From: Nemertoderma westbladi
Taxonomy: Eukaryota > Xenacoelomorpha > Nemertodermatida > Nemertodermatidae
DNA length: 64,000 nucleotides
Direction: 5' to 3'
Assembly (NCBI GenBank): GCA_032718475.1
Contig: JAUCBJ010008237.1
Span: forward strand, 1 to 64,000
Shown here piece after piece: positions 1-8,926 of the stretch; the stretch's first letter is position 1; every line of letters starts with the position of its first letter. Position numbers and translations under genes: made by a program. The notes under the pieces are model-generated. The model made no database searches. It saw nothing but the letters and a program-made list of their open reading frames with translations, and was not told the DNA's origin.

Positions 1-1800
1 AAACAGATACTCAAGAGAGTATATAAATTGAAGGATGAGTGGGACGTAGAGGTACCAGAGGACATTAAGAAACAGTGGAGCAAATGGACAGGAGACTTGG
101 AAAGGATGGGAACATACAACATGCCGCAAGTGTATTTCCCGGACGGGAACATGACGAATCTGGACCTACATATGTTCTCCGACGCGTCGTTAGAGGCATA
201 CGGAGCGGCACTCTATTTAGTACAACGAGAGGGGGCTCACAAGCCCAGACTAGCCTTTAGCAAAGCTAAGTCAATGCCGCCAGATTCAGCATCTGTTCCC
301 AAGTTAGAATTGACAGCTGCGAGACTAGGAGTTAGAGCCACAGCCTACCTAGTGGATACAATTCCCAACATAGTGGAGACACACTGCTGGACGGACTCCA
401 TGGTAGTGCTTGGTTGGCTACACAACGAAAAGACGAGATACCCGATATTCGTCGCGAATAGAGTGGACGAAATAAGGGCGAGCACAGAACTGGAAAGGTG
501 GCACTACTGCCCAACAGACGAGAACCCAGCGGACTTGCTGTCGAGGGGCGTGGAACGCCACACTTTCTTAAAGAAGGAAGTATTGTGGCAACATGGGCCA
601 CAATTTCTGAGCGATAAAGAGGCCTGGCCGCCAATGAGAAAGGTGGAGCCGGGCTCAGAAGCGGTGTCAGAGGGAGAAGAGGGAGACTCGGAGGGAGAAG
701 AGATATACTCCCAGATGGTGAGGGAGATTAGGGACGTGCAACCAAAGCAAGAACTACGCGATAACCCGACGGACAAACTCCTCAGCTACAGTTCTAGTTG
801 GTACAAGACCAAGAAACTAGTGGCGTACTGGAGAGCCTTCGGGAATTTCCTCGCGGGAGTTAATAAGGAGAAGAAAACCAGGGAAACCATAGATCTGGAA
901 GGAGCGGCCAAGGCAATAATCCGCTATGAACAACGGAAGAACTACGGCGACGAGGTGGAACGTGTCGGCAACCAACAGCACCTCCGACGGGACAGCGAGT
1001 TGATTACGCTGTCGCCACAACTCAACGAGGATGGGATTCTAGTAATGAATTCTAGGGTGGGATATAACAACAGCATAGTCGTGCCACCGAAACCCATCAT
1101 CATTCCCACAGGATCGCCTATAGTCCACCAGATCATATGGGACTCCCACAAATCGATACTGCATGGGGGCACCAACCGAACCCTCACAGAGATAAGGAGG
1201 ACCTATTGGGTCAAACAATTAAGGAAGAAGGTTAAAGCGGTAGTGGGGCAGTGCCAGACCTGCCGGCGGGCGAAGAAGGAGCGAGCCACACAGGAGATGG
1301 CGCCACTACCGGCGAGTAGGGTAAGACAGCACGACCCGCCATTTACGCATTGCGGTGTGGACATGTTCGGGCCGATAAAGATCAAGGTGATGCGACACAC
1401 GGAGAAACGCTACGGTATTATCTTCGTATGCAACAATACGCGGGCGGTAGGGATAGAACTCGCCCAAGATGCAACCGCATCAGCATTCATTAACGCCTTA
1501 GAAAGGTTTAGGGACCGCAAAGGTGGGACGATCGCAGTGATATACAGCGACAACGGCACCAACTTTGTGGGCGCAGAGAGTGAGATGGCAGAAGCCTTGG
1601 ACATCTTAGAAGGAGAAGAAGTCAGGGCGGCCATGAGAAGACGACAAGTAAAGTTGGAGAGAAGGACGCCGTATGCACCACATACACTAGGATGCGTCGA
1701 GAGACTGGTGGGCAGTTCAAAGCGTCTAATGACGAAGTTAATGAACACCCACATGGTCACTGAGGACGTTTTACGGACAGTACTTGCGAATATCATTTAA
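1..1800 (+). CDS. pol: BEL/Pao Pol fragment: RNase H and integrase, 5' end outside window
   Basis: The frame is open from base 1, so this is a 5'-partial ORF; nothing supports a start near base 28. The RNase H segment shows FSDAS (about 166-180), PKLELTA (about 301-321), WTDSMVVLGWL and the ENPADLLSRG end motif typical of BEL/Pao elements. A charged linker follows. The integrase zinc-binding region has paired His (SHKSILHGG) and Cys (CQTC, near 1255). The catalytic core keeps GVDMFGP, YSDNGTNF and GCVERLVG, so all three DDE acidic residues are present. The frame ends with TAA at 1798-1800 just before the conserved NSRPL motif, which continues in the next frame. Such an enzyme would integrate element cDNA into the nuclear genome; this copy is interrupted. 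Confidence 0.9.
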   Translation, partial: KQILKRVYKLKDEWDVEVPEDIKKQWSKWTGDLERMGTYNMPQVYFPDGNMTNLDLHMFSDASLEAYGAALYLVQREGAHKPRLAFSKAKSMPPDSASVPKLELTAARLGVRATAYLVDTIPNIVETHCWTDSMVVLGWLHNEKTRYPIFVANRVDEIRASTELERWHYCPTDENPADLLSRGVERHTFLKKEVLWQHGPQFLSDKEAWPPMRKVEPGSEAVSEGEEGDSEGEEIYSQMVREIRDVQPKQELRDNPTDKLLSYSSSWYKTKKLVAYWRAFGNFLAGVNKEKKTRETIDLEGAAKAIIRYEQRKNYGDEVERVGNQQHLRRDSELITLSPQLNEDGILVMNSRVGYNNSIVVPPKPIIIPTGSPIVHQIIWDSHKSILHGGTNRTLTEIRRTYWVKQLRKKVKAVVGQCQTCRRAKKERATQEMAPLPASRVRQHDPPFTHCGVDMFGPIKIKVMRHTEKRYGIIFVCNNTRAVGIELAQDATASAFINALERFRDRKGGTIAVIYSDNGTNFVGAESEMAEALDILEGEEVRAAMRRRQVKLERRTPYAPHTLGCVERLVGSSKRLMTKLMNTHMVTEDVLRTVLANII

Positions 1801-2248
1801 TAGCAGACCGCTATATCCGGAGAATGATGACCCTGAGTCGTTAGACGTGCTGACGCCTAGCCATTTCCTGATGGAAAGGCCAGCGACCATCGATATGCGG
1901 GGTGTAGACCCAGATGATATACATTCCCGCCAGAGTTGGAAAGTCGCTAAAGCAATAAGCGCAGAGTATTGGAGGAGGTGGGTAGAAGAATACCTACCCA
2001 CGCTCCATAAGCGAAGCAAGTGGAGGAAACCGAATCGGGAGTTAAAAGTAGGAGATCTCGTAATCGTTACGGATGATACTATCATCAACAACCAGTGGCG
2101 GTTGGCGAGAGTTTTAGGCACCTACTCCGACGAGGACGGAAGAGTCCGATCGGTAGAAGTGCGGATAGGTGGAAAGATAGGTGCGAAAGACAGAAAAACC
2201 TACAGGAGAGCGGTAGGTAAATGCTGTCTTCTAGAAGGGACACCTTAA
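1784..2248 (+). pseudogene. pol: BEL/Pao integrase C-terminal domain (DUF5641-like), displaced by frame break
   Basis: This is the downstream continuation of the integrase in frame 2, recognisable from about base 1796. NSRPLYPENDDPESLDVLTP and SHFLMERP are the standard BEL/Pao motifs after the DDE core, followed by RRWVEEYLPTLHKR and the SH3-like tail WRLARVLGTYSDEDGRVRS. It ends at TAA 2246-2248. The shift from frame 1 to frame 2 lies between about 1780 and 1797 and equals one extra base or two missing bases in this copy. No strong slippery site or downstream structure is obvious, so I read it as a mutation rather than programmed frameshifting. Confidence 0.85.
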
Positions 2249-2356
2249 AATGGAGTTAGAGTGGAGTTTAGTCGTCCAAGTTTTGGACTGAGGGGGGTGG
2301 GATTGAGGGCGAGACGCCCTTCCCACACAAATAAAATAAAAATAAAATAAAAATAA
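2249..2356 (+). other. Short spacer after pol, GGGACTGAG-like box and AAATA-rich run
   Basis: Between the pol stop and the tandem array lies a G-rich box (ggactgaggggggtgggatt, from about 2284) and an A-rich run of AAATA units (about 2327-2352). A related box (agtgggactgagacg) follows the stop of the next ORF near 6327, so both ORFs are trailed by a similar motif of unknown role. Confidence 0.4.
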
Positions 2357-2937
2357 TAGTTAGTTAGTTAGTAGGTACGTAGTGCCTAGAGTTAGAGAGT
2401 TAGTAGGTACGTAGTACCTAAAGTTAGTTAGTTAGTAGGTACATAGTGCCTAGAGTTAGAGAGTTAGTAGGTACGTAGTACCTAGAGTTAGTTAGTTAGT
2501 AGGTACGTAGTACCTAGAGTTAGTTAGTTAGTAGGTACATAGTGCCTAGAGTTAGAGAGTTAGTAGGTACGTAGTACCTAGAGTTAGTTAGTTAGTAGGT
2601 ACGTAGTGCCTAGAGTTAGAGAGTTAGTAGGTACGTAGTACCTAGAGTTAGTTAGTTAGTAGGTACGTAGTGCCTAGAGTTAGAGAGTTAGTAGGTACGT
2701 AGTACCTAGAGTTAGTTAGTTAGTAGGTACGTAGTGCCTAGAGTTAGAGAGTTAATAGGTACGTAGTACCTAGAGTTAGTTAGTTAGTAGGTACGTAGTG
2801 CCTAGAGTTAGAGAGTTAGTAGGTACGTAGTGCCTAGAGTTAGAGAGTTAGTAGGTACGTAGTACCTAGAGTTAGTCAGTTAGTAGGTACGTAGTGCCTA
2901 GAGTTAGAGAGTTAGTAGGTACGTAGTGCCTAGAGTT
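2357..2937. repeat. Tandem array, 32-bp unit in alternating subtypes
   Basis: The unit is 32 bp, built on GTAGGTACGTAGTACCTAGA followed by GTTAGTTAGTTA or GTTAGAGAGTTA. The two spacer subtypes alternate over much of the array, making a 64-bp higher-order dimer, with further variation at one base (GTAGTACC or GTAGTGCC). The GGTAC-GTA-GTACC core is a short inverted repeat, so transcripts would carry a small hairpin in most units. The array lies inside the retrotransposon between pol and the third ORF. Confidence 0.9.
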
Positions 2938-3285
2938 AGAGCTAGAGGGTACGTAGTACCGCTAGTTAGAGTTAGAGTTAGAGGGTACGTAGTACCGCTA
3001 GTTAGAGTTAGAGTTAGAGGGTACGTAGTACCGCCAGTTAGAGTTAGAGCTAGAGGGTACGTAGTACCGCTAGTTAGAGTTAGAGTTAGAGGGTACGTAG
3101 TACCGCTAGTTAGAGTTAGAGTTAGAGGGTACGTAGTACCGCCAGTTAGAGTTAGAGTTAGAGGGTACGTAGTACCGCTAGTTAGAGTTAGAGTTAGAGG
3201 GTACGTAGTACCGCTAGTTAGAGTTAGAGTTAGTAGGTACGTAGTACCGTTAGTTAGAGTTAGAGGGTACGCAGTACCATTAGTT
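2938..3285. repeat. Tandem array, 36-bp unit
   Basis: The 32-bp array passes without a break into a related 36-bp unit made of AGGGTACGTAGTACCGCTAG and a GTTAGAGTTAGAGTTAG-type spacer, about nine copies. Because 36 is a multiple of three, one frame stays open across it (2926-3321) and reads as a 12-residue Val/Arg-rich repeat. The open frame is most simply a by-product of the unit length. Confidence 0.88.
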
Positions 3286-3773
3286 AGAAGAGAGAGAGTA
3301 AGAGGTAAAAGGGGTAAATAGGATATAGATATTAGTTAGCAGTAAGTAGAGTTAGTAGCGAGAGGGGGGCATATGAGTACAGCTGGGTAAGTCGTGTGGC
3401 CACACGACGTATACTGCTGTACTGCATAGGCCCACAAAGTAGGCCAGAATATGGATTAGAGAATAGAATAATCCATAGGCAGTAATAGGTAGTAGGACAG
3501 TAGAATTAAAATAAATAGAATAGGGCTGAAAGTTAGAAATAGTGGCAACACAAGGGAAGTCGTTCTAGAACATAATAAAAGTAACGGCCAAAATGAGCCT
3601 AATTTACTCATTTACTAGCTTCAAAAATTAATTAGGTTAAATTTAGGCTAAAAGGCGCAATTAAGTAGAAAGTAGGCCATTGTCGAACCGTACGAAACAT
3701 CTTAATACATCACTCATCTGTATTGTGCCTTGGTAAGGCACCACCCTGCAGGTGAGCGAGTGTAGTGTTCGGA
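3286..3773 (+). promoter_or_regulatory. Leader of the exonuclease/zinc-knuckle ORF, with hairpin and splice-like sites
   Basis: No ORF is visible here. A perfect 7-bp hairpin (GTGCCTT-GGT-AAGGCAC) lies at 3725-3741. Its loop side contains TTGGTAAGG, and a strong splice-donor-like CAG-GTGAGC follows at about 3749-3757, only some 20 bases before the ATG at 3774. A spliced subgenomic mRNA could therefore involve this leader, as in elements that express a 3' ORF by splicing; that is inference. Confidence 0.35.
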
Positions 3774-6308
3774 ATGGCGAGTAAGTTGATCAGGAAGAGG
3801 AAGGCGGAGTCAGGAGGAAAAGAAATACTGGTGGATTTCACCGAAAGACACCCGGAGGAGAAGACGAGAGGATACTACGAGAAGTTGGAAAGGGGTCACG
3901 CGGCACGAGCGCTGCAGGACCACTTCCGGGAGATGCACGAGCAGCGGCTGGTCGGGACCTACGGAACGCCGTCGCTGGACAACGCGATCTTCCAACACTT
4001 CCACTACGTGGTGAAAGGGGACGAGGCGAAGTTCGGGATTCCGAAGTATCCGAGGGAATCACCGAGGAAAGACTGGAAAAGATTCATAGAGTCCGTCAAC
4101 AGGGGAGGATATATGATCCTAGATGACGAGGGAACCGTGGAAGACGAAGCGGGTTCAAGACGAGGAACGGCAGGGTCGGCCAGGACCATACTCCTACATT
4201 TGGCCACGCCAAATGGGGACATCTTCTTATTCGACCTAGGGACGTATGGGAAGAAGGACGGGCCGAAATTAGACCGATTACCGAAAGCGGTACAAGTCTT
4301 AGTAAGGGAGAAGTCGACGACGAAGGTGGGATCGGCGATTCGCGAGGACGCGGAGAGGATCATCGGTCCGGACGCCACCAACCTCCTGGATATGCAGAAA
4401 GTCTTTATGGCTATGACGGCACCGGATGGATTGGGGGTAGTCGAAAACACAGGCCAATGCGGGGCTGTGGCGATGGGCCAATTATTGGGGCTCGTATGCC
4501 ACAAACCGATGGACTGGGGAAAGTTTAGAGAAGAATACGGGGCAGAACTAGCGAACTCGCTGAAGTGGGGAGCGAGACCGGGAAAGCAGGAGGTATATCA
4601 GTTCCGCAGGGGAGCGATAAAGGTATATCAGAAGCGATATATCCTGCAGGAGGACTGGATGATGATAAGTTTGCTTAACTTATTCATGACCGTGGTTATC
4701 GAGAGGGAACCAGGGGCATTTCTGTTATCGGGATCACCCCTAAGCTACAGGAGAGCCTTTAAAGTGGCCTTTGACGGTCTGGTAGACCACCCGGGGCTGA
4801 AGGGCGAGTCGGTGTACTACAACAGCCGACATCTGGTAGACGGGGAGACAGATACACCGTATCAGAGATGGGAGCAGCTAGAGGCGGACAGACGAGAAGC
4901 AAAGCGACTGGAAGAAGTCGCTAGACGGGAGAGGATAGAAGCAGAGGAGAGGGAAGAGGAGGCCAGGGCACAGAGTTACGGCTTCGAGGAACAGGCGGGC
5001 CTAGACGAACTTCATTGGACTTCGTCAGGGAGTTCGGGGGAGTCTCTAGGGCGAGAATTGGGATGGACGGTGGGATCGCCGAAACAGTCGACGTCGGGGT
5101 TGCGAACGATGCCCATACCAGCGGGCGCCGAGGGCGACCAACCGCCAAGGAAGCTAAGGGAGCTAGAGGGATGGAGAGCTACGGGCGAGAGCCAAGGCGG
5201 GAAGGGACATAGTGGATCCATCGGGATACCGGGGTTGGAAACACTACCAGAAGAGGAAGACGACGGTGACGAGTTCGGAGAGATGCCGCCCATCGAAAGG
5301 ATAGGCCACTCGGACACGGACTGGGTTGGCGGAAGGGTGGTGACGGCCAGTGGGGCGAGGGCCTTCTGGAACAGATCCGGCAAGCGGACCTGGGTGCACG
5401 AGGAGCCGGCGATGGATTTCGCGGGGAGCACCATCAGGTTGGGCGAGCAACCGGGGACGGCACCACGGATAGTATTCGGGGAGACGATGCCCGAGAGGGG
5501 CGGAGAGATCGACGTAAACAGGGAGACCAACGTAGAGAAGTTCGCCTACCAGCGACTCCACAGACCGCGGAGATCGCTCGGGACTAAAGACGAGGTGGGA
5601 CGGGAGACATTGGTACTCGGCTGCGACTACTGTGGGAGACAGACCCATCAGGAAAGCAGTTGCCTATACCGGTTCCAACGGGGAACCTTTTGTCTCTACT
5701 GTAGAGAACCAAGCCACAGGATGGGGGCGTGTCCACAGTTGCATAACCGATGTCCAAAGTGCCATTTTTGGGGACACTACGGGCGCGAGTGCGACTGGAT
5801 GAGCGACGAGGAGAAGTTCACGAGATTCGAGGAGTGGGCGGACGTCGGGGCCATGACGCGCCAGCGCATGAAGGCCCAAGAATTCAAGTGGGGTTTCTTC
5901 CTCATAAACCAGGAGACCCACATGGAAATCATAAAGCGAAGGTTACCGTTTACCTATCAAGAGGTAGCAACGGCGGCGTCGTTCGCCGGAGTTATGAACA
6001 CGCAACGGTACCTGGACAGGTGGACACCAGAGAACCGGAGGGAGTTTAGGGATTTCTTGGCGGAACACGTACCAAAGGCAATGAAAATGATCCTATGGGA
6101 CGCCACTCGAGGGAGACAACCGGGCCATTCTGAGGGGCCACCGGCGAAGCGATATCGGGCACTAATAACACCAGCGCCCAAGGGGCCAACGACCGGGATT
6201 AGCAAGGAAGTGGCGGCGAAGGTCCGAAAGCAGAAAGCGGATGATGCCAGAGGAACGGTGATAACCAAGAAACGGGCCAGGGAAGAGGACGTCAGGAGGA
6301 ACAGATAG
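3774..6308 (+). CDS. Retroelement accessory ORF: DEDD-type exonuclease-like domain plus three CCHC zinc knuckles
   Basis: This is an intact 844-residue ORF. I start it at ATG 3774; the frame also extends upstream to a GTG at 3765. Residues about 111-305 resemble the RNase D/EXD1 group of 3'-5' exonucleases: Exo I ILDDEGT (D117, E119), a strand pattern TILLHLATPNGDIFLFDLG, Exo II KVGSAIREDAERI (K184 to D192, the usual spacing), a GQLLGL helix, W-x2-RP, and Exo III YILQEDWMMISLLNLF (D294). The Exo III tyrosine is one residue further from the Asp than usual. Residues about 362-398 form a charged helix, then a Gly/Pro-rich linker. Three exact C-x2-C-x4-H-x4-C knuckles begin at C617, C640 and C660. 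The tail is basic (KKRAREED). The knuckles suggest nucleic-acid binding, as in Gag. Catalysis is unproven; the ORF could instead be a divergent Gag. Confidence 0.75.
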   Translation: MASKLIRKRKAESGGKEILVDFTERHPEEKTRGYYEKLERGHAARALQDHFREMHEQRLVGTYGTPSLDNAIFQHFHYVVKGDEAKFGIPKYPRESPRKDWKRFIESVNRGGYMILDDEGTVEDEAGSRRGTAGSARTILLHLATPNGDIFLFDLGTYGKKDGPKLDRLPKAVQVLVREKSTTKVGSAIREDAERIIGPDATNLLDMQKVFMAMTAPDGLGVVENTGQCGAVAMGQLLGLVCHKPMDWGKFREEYGAELANSLKWGARPGKQEVYQFRRGAIKVYQKRYILQEDWMMISLLNLFMTVVIEREPGAFLLSGSPLSYRRAFKVAFDGLVDHPGLKGESVYYNSRHLVDGETDTPYQRWEQLEADRREAKRLEEVARRERIEAEEREEEARAQSYGFEEQAGLDELHWTSSGSSGESLGRELGWTVGSPKQSTSGLRTMPIPAGAEGDQPPRKLRELEGWRATGESQGGKGHSGSIGIPGLETLPEEEDDGDEFGEMPPIERIGHSDTDWVGGRVVTASGARAFWNRSGKRTWVHEEPAMDFAGSTIRLGEQPGTAPRIVFGETMPERGGEIDVNRETNVEKFAYQRLHRPRRSLGTKDEVGRETLVLGCDYCGRQTHQESSCLYRFQRGTFCLYCREPSHRMGACPQLHNRCPKCHFWGHYGRECDWMSDEEKFTRFEEWADVGAMTRQRMKAQEFKWGFFLINQETHMEIIKRRLPFTYQEVATAASFAGVMNTQRYLDRWTPENRREFRDFLAEHVPKAMKMILWDATRGRQPGHSEGPPAKRYRALITPAPKGPTTGISKEVAAKVRKQKADDARGTVITKKRAREEDVRRNR

Positions 6309-6972
6309 GTTCTCAGAGTCGAGGGAGTGGGACTGAGACGTGGTGTGCCTGGAAGGCGCCGCGTGGAACGTACGAACTATTAAGTGTAAATTTAATTAAT
6401 GCAAATAATCATATAAGTGCAATTTGTATGTACGTACGTAGTAATTAGTAATCTAAAATACATATGTTTGGAGTAAGTACTATAGTCATACAACCTTTCT
6501 CAACTAGCTACTGGGACTGGGGGATAACTGACTATGGCACTATGGACGAGACAACTGACAATTTCACGCTTCTTGAGTGCGACGGCACGAGAGGGGGGGG
6601 AGGTTCGTCAGGAGAGATAAAATAGTCGAAGTGGAGTTGAGGATCGGAGTAAGAGTGCGAAGTGCGGAGAGAGTGCGAACGCAATTCTAGTGTGGGGGGG
6701 GAGAATAAGAGGCTGAGTGAGGGACGAGGAGGTCCGGGGGTATGAGAGAGTTAGGGTGAGAGTAGAGGGGAGATAGGGCGAAAGTGTTGGGGAAACAAAA
6801 GTCGCGTGAAGAGGTGAGCGCGATCGGCCCGACATGAGACGCCAGGCACACAGGGTAGCGTTATCATACCCATAGGGGGCGGCCTGGAAAGCCGGCTCCA
6901 AGAGAAAAGAATTCCACCCCACACCCGATACTAGATCGGGACCCAGCGGGATTGTAGCGCACTTTTTGGTTG
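6309..6972 (+). other. Non-coding 3' region of the BEL/Pao element, purine-rich
   Basis: No credible ORF is present. About 6590-6800 is strongly G/A-rich on the plus strand with several runs of four to eight G (for example near 6592 and 6694), so it could form G-quadruplexes. The 104-residue minus-strand frame here is a shadow of this skew. The region links the third ORF to the polypurine tract and LTR. Confidence 0.5.
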
Positions 6973-7010
6973 ATGCTATCTTCTTACCAGGAAGATAGCA
7001 TGGGGGGGAG
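6973..7010 (+). promoter_or_regulatory. Stem-loop followed by polypurine tract (plus-strand primer)
   Basis: A perfect 11-bp inverted repeat (ATGCTATCTTC at 6973-6983 and GAAGATAGCAT at 6991-7001, 7-base loop) runs directly into TGGGGGGGAG (7001-7010), which abuts TGTTAG. A purine run against a TG is the expected layout of a polypurine tract and 3' LTR start. The adjacent stem-loop is unusual. Confidence 0.6.
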
Positions 7011-7618
7011 TGTTAGCTTATTCAATCCCGCTAACACCCCATAAAGTTATAAGCCGATAAGCAATATTGGGAGCCACGAGATTGGGCAATTAACCAACTC
7101 GTGCCATCCCAATAAGAGTGGGAAGGAAGCACACAATAGAGGGTCAGGGGCCAAACCCCTAACCCAGAGAGAACAGGTGGAGTGAACGGGAACACTCCAC
7201 GGGGCGCCAACAAGGGTAACAACCAATCAGAGGGGGGCAAGGCATCGATTGAGTAGCAATAAGGCCACCGTGCAATATAACCAATAACCTATTAATCAGT
7301 GATTCAGTTATCTCAGTGCAGCAGTGCTAGCGTAGGTTGGTATTGTACTTTAGTTTAGTTAGGGGATCACGGGACTTTAGTTACCGTATCCCGCCTTGTA
7401 CACATTATATCTATATCTATATCCTATGCCCTATTATTATTATACACCGAACTTCAGAACTCAGTTACTTTATTTCACCCTTATACACGGCGGGGACGCG
7501 TGGACTAAATTACCACACCGGATAAATCGGGATCCCTCCTGGATCCCGTCACAAACTGTGCGAGTAACTGTTGATACATCTATGTGGAGATGTGTGATAT
7601 GTGGAGATGTGTAATACA
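7011..7618 (+). repeat. Probable 3' LTR of the BEL/Pao element
   Basis: The start is set by the polypurine tract and TGTTAG at 7011. A second small inverted repeat (GTGTTAG at 7010-7016 with CTAACAC at 7028-7034) lies at the very start. I place the end at the ACA around 7616-7618 because a TGT...ACA boundary is usual, but the matching 5' LTR is outside the window, so the end is a guess and other CA dinucleotides nearby are possible. Confidence 0.5.
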
Positions 7619-8395
7619 ACGCCAACGCATCTTATGCCGATGTAGTAATATGGGTATTGAAATAATATTAAATCAATGTACACTCTTAAAGCTGCAGCGA
7701 AAATATGTAGCTAATTTGCTAGGTTACATATAAAATAATAATATTGTTTTTAAGAACATTAATTTTACTACTTTGCAAAAATTCAATTAAAAAATAACCA
7801 GACATATACATTGTGGAATAAACTATTTCAGAAGCCTACACAACAGCCATGCCATGGATTGTATTTATGTTATTATATCTGTCATTTACCTGAGATAGCA
7901 ATACAACACTTATAGTAGAGTCAATACAGGAAGGATGTTGGGATGTTGGATTTCAAGAATGATGTCTGGGCTGGAATAGCAATACTGGTTGCCTATTACA
8001 GTACAATTCCTCTCTGGTTAGTCTACAGCCACAACTCCAAGCCAGCTAGCTCCACACCAGCAGAGACTTGACCAATAATCATTCCCAGCAAATAGCTGCC
8101 TTACACACACATCCTTCCATCGTACCAGCATGTTAGCCAATAAATGAGCAGTATTTAATGAGAATCAATTTTTTATGACGTTTTAATTACTTTAGATCAA
8201 TTAAAGACACAATTAATAAAGCAAATCACTTGAACTAATTAAAAACTATAATAGAATGGCGTATGTGGATTACATCTGTATAATTTTTAAGTATAATTAT
8301 TTAAATCTTATACTGTAAAACAATTAATTTCCTTTAAAAGGCAGGTTGAAAATGGTGTTTTTACCGTAATCAACTTAATTAACTAATTAACTGCT
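7619..8395. other. AT-rich intergenic DNA, nothing recognised
   Basis: I see no long ORF, convincing exon or repeat structure here. The composition drops sharply to AT-rich after the LTR, consistent with host flank. Confidence 0.5.
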
Positions 8396-8399
8396 ATTA

Positions 8400-8635
8400 T
8401 CTTAGCTTCTCGAAGGCCACACGGAAATTCTACTTGGAAAATTTCTAAACTTTTGCCAAACAACATGTGTACCAAGTTTGGATAGATTTCATCAAAGATT
8501 GGCTGAGTTATTAACGTTTAAAATTGGACGCGACAGAACGACAGAACGACAGAACGACAGAACGACAGAACGACAGGTTGATTAATGGTACCACTACGCT
8601 AAGGCTCACTCACTTCGTGGCTCGCCCCACAATTC
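8400..8635 (+). repeat. Dispersed repeat copy with 8-bp ACGACAGA microsatellite
   Basis: This segment matches, in reverse complement, 55950-56180. Shared blocks include AATTTCTAAACTTTTGCCA, ACCAAGTTTGGATA and GGCTGAGTTATTAACGTTTA, then a run of about five 8-bp units (GAACGACA, about 8528-8575) and a shared GGCTCGCCCCACA end. Two copies in opposite orientation 47 kb apart indicate a dispersed family; I cannot assign it to a known class. Confidence 0.7.
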
Positions 8636-8921
8636 CGCGTTCTGATTCGTGAATTCACATTTCCTGTAATTACAGTAGTCCATTCCTGTAGTTGTAACTG
8701 AAATCTTACACATCTATGTATAGATTCTCTAGATGGTAGCCATTATTTTGTGACACACATTTTTACAATATTATAATAATTTTGAGATAAATGGATAATA
8801 ATTTCATTATTATTCCTTCAGATTATAATATTAAAGTTATTAATCACATGTTTAGAACCCCGACACGTGTCACGTGGACATAAAGAAACAAAATTACGGC
8901 ACTACACAGTATTAGTATTCA

Positions 8922-8926
8922 ACATT
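8922..8926. repeat. 5-bp target-site duplication, left copy (ACATT)
   Basis: ACATT precedes the TG of the 5' LTR and is repeated right after the CA of the 3' LTR at 21124-21128. Confidence 0.9.

Larger units (their letters stand above)
1..7618 (+). mobile_element. BEL/Pao LTR retrotransposon, 3' half, with accessory 3' ORF
   Basis: The window opens inside the pol gene of a BEL/Pao element. In order it holds RNase H and integrase (1-1800), a frame-shifted integrase C-terminal domain (to 2248), a tandem-repeat array (about 2357-3285), a long intact ORF with an exonuclease-like domain and zinc knuckles (3774-6308), purine-rich DNA, a stem-loop plus polypurine tract (6973-7010) and a probable 3' LTR (7011 to about 7618). 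The 5' LTR, gag, protease and reverse transcriptase lie outside the window, so the 3' end cannot be confirmed by LTR comparison. All ORFs share one strand and similar GC-rich coding composition, unlike the AT-rich flanks, which supports a single element. Confidence 0.8.

Noticed and set aside
1770-1800. Programmed +1 frameshift joining the two integrase frames
   Set aside because: No recognisable slippery sequence, and BEL/Pao integrase is normally in one frame; a simple indel is more likely.
2926-3321. 131-residue open frame of Val/Arg-rich 12-residue repeats
   Set aside because: It is the translation of the 36-bp tandem unit, which stays open only because 36 is a multiple of three. No start context or domain.
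4004-5921. Several open frames of 75-172 residues antisense to the accessory ORF
   Set aside because: They are shadows of a long GC-rich ORF on the plus strand.
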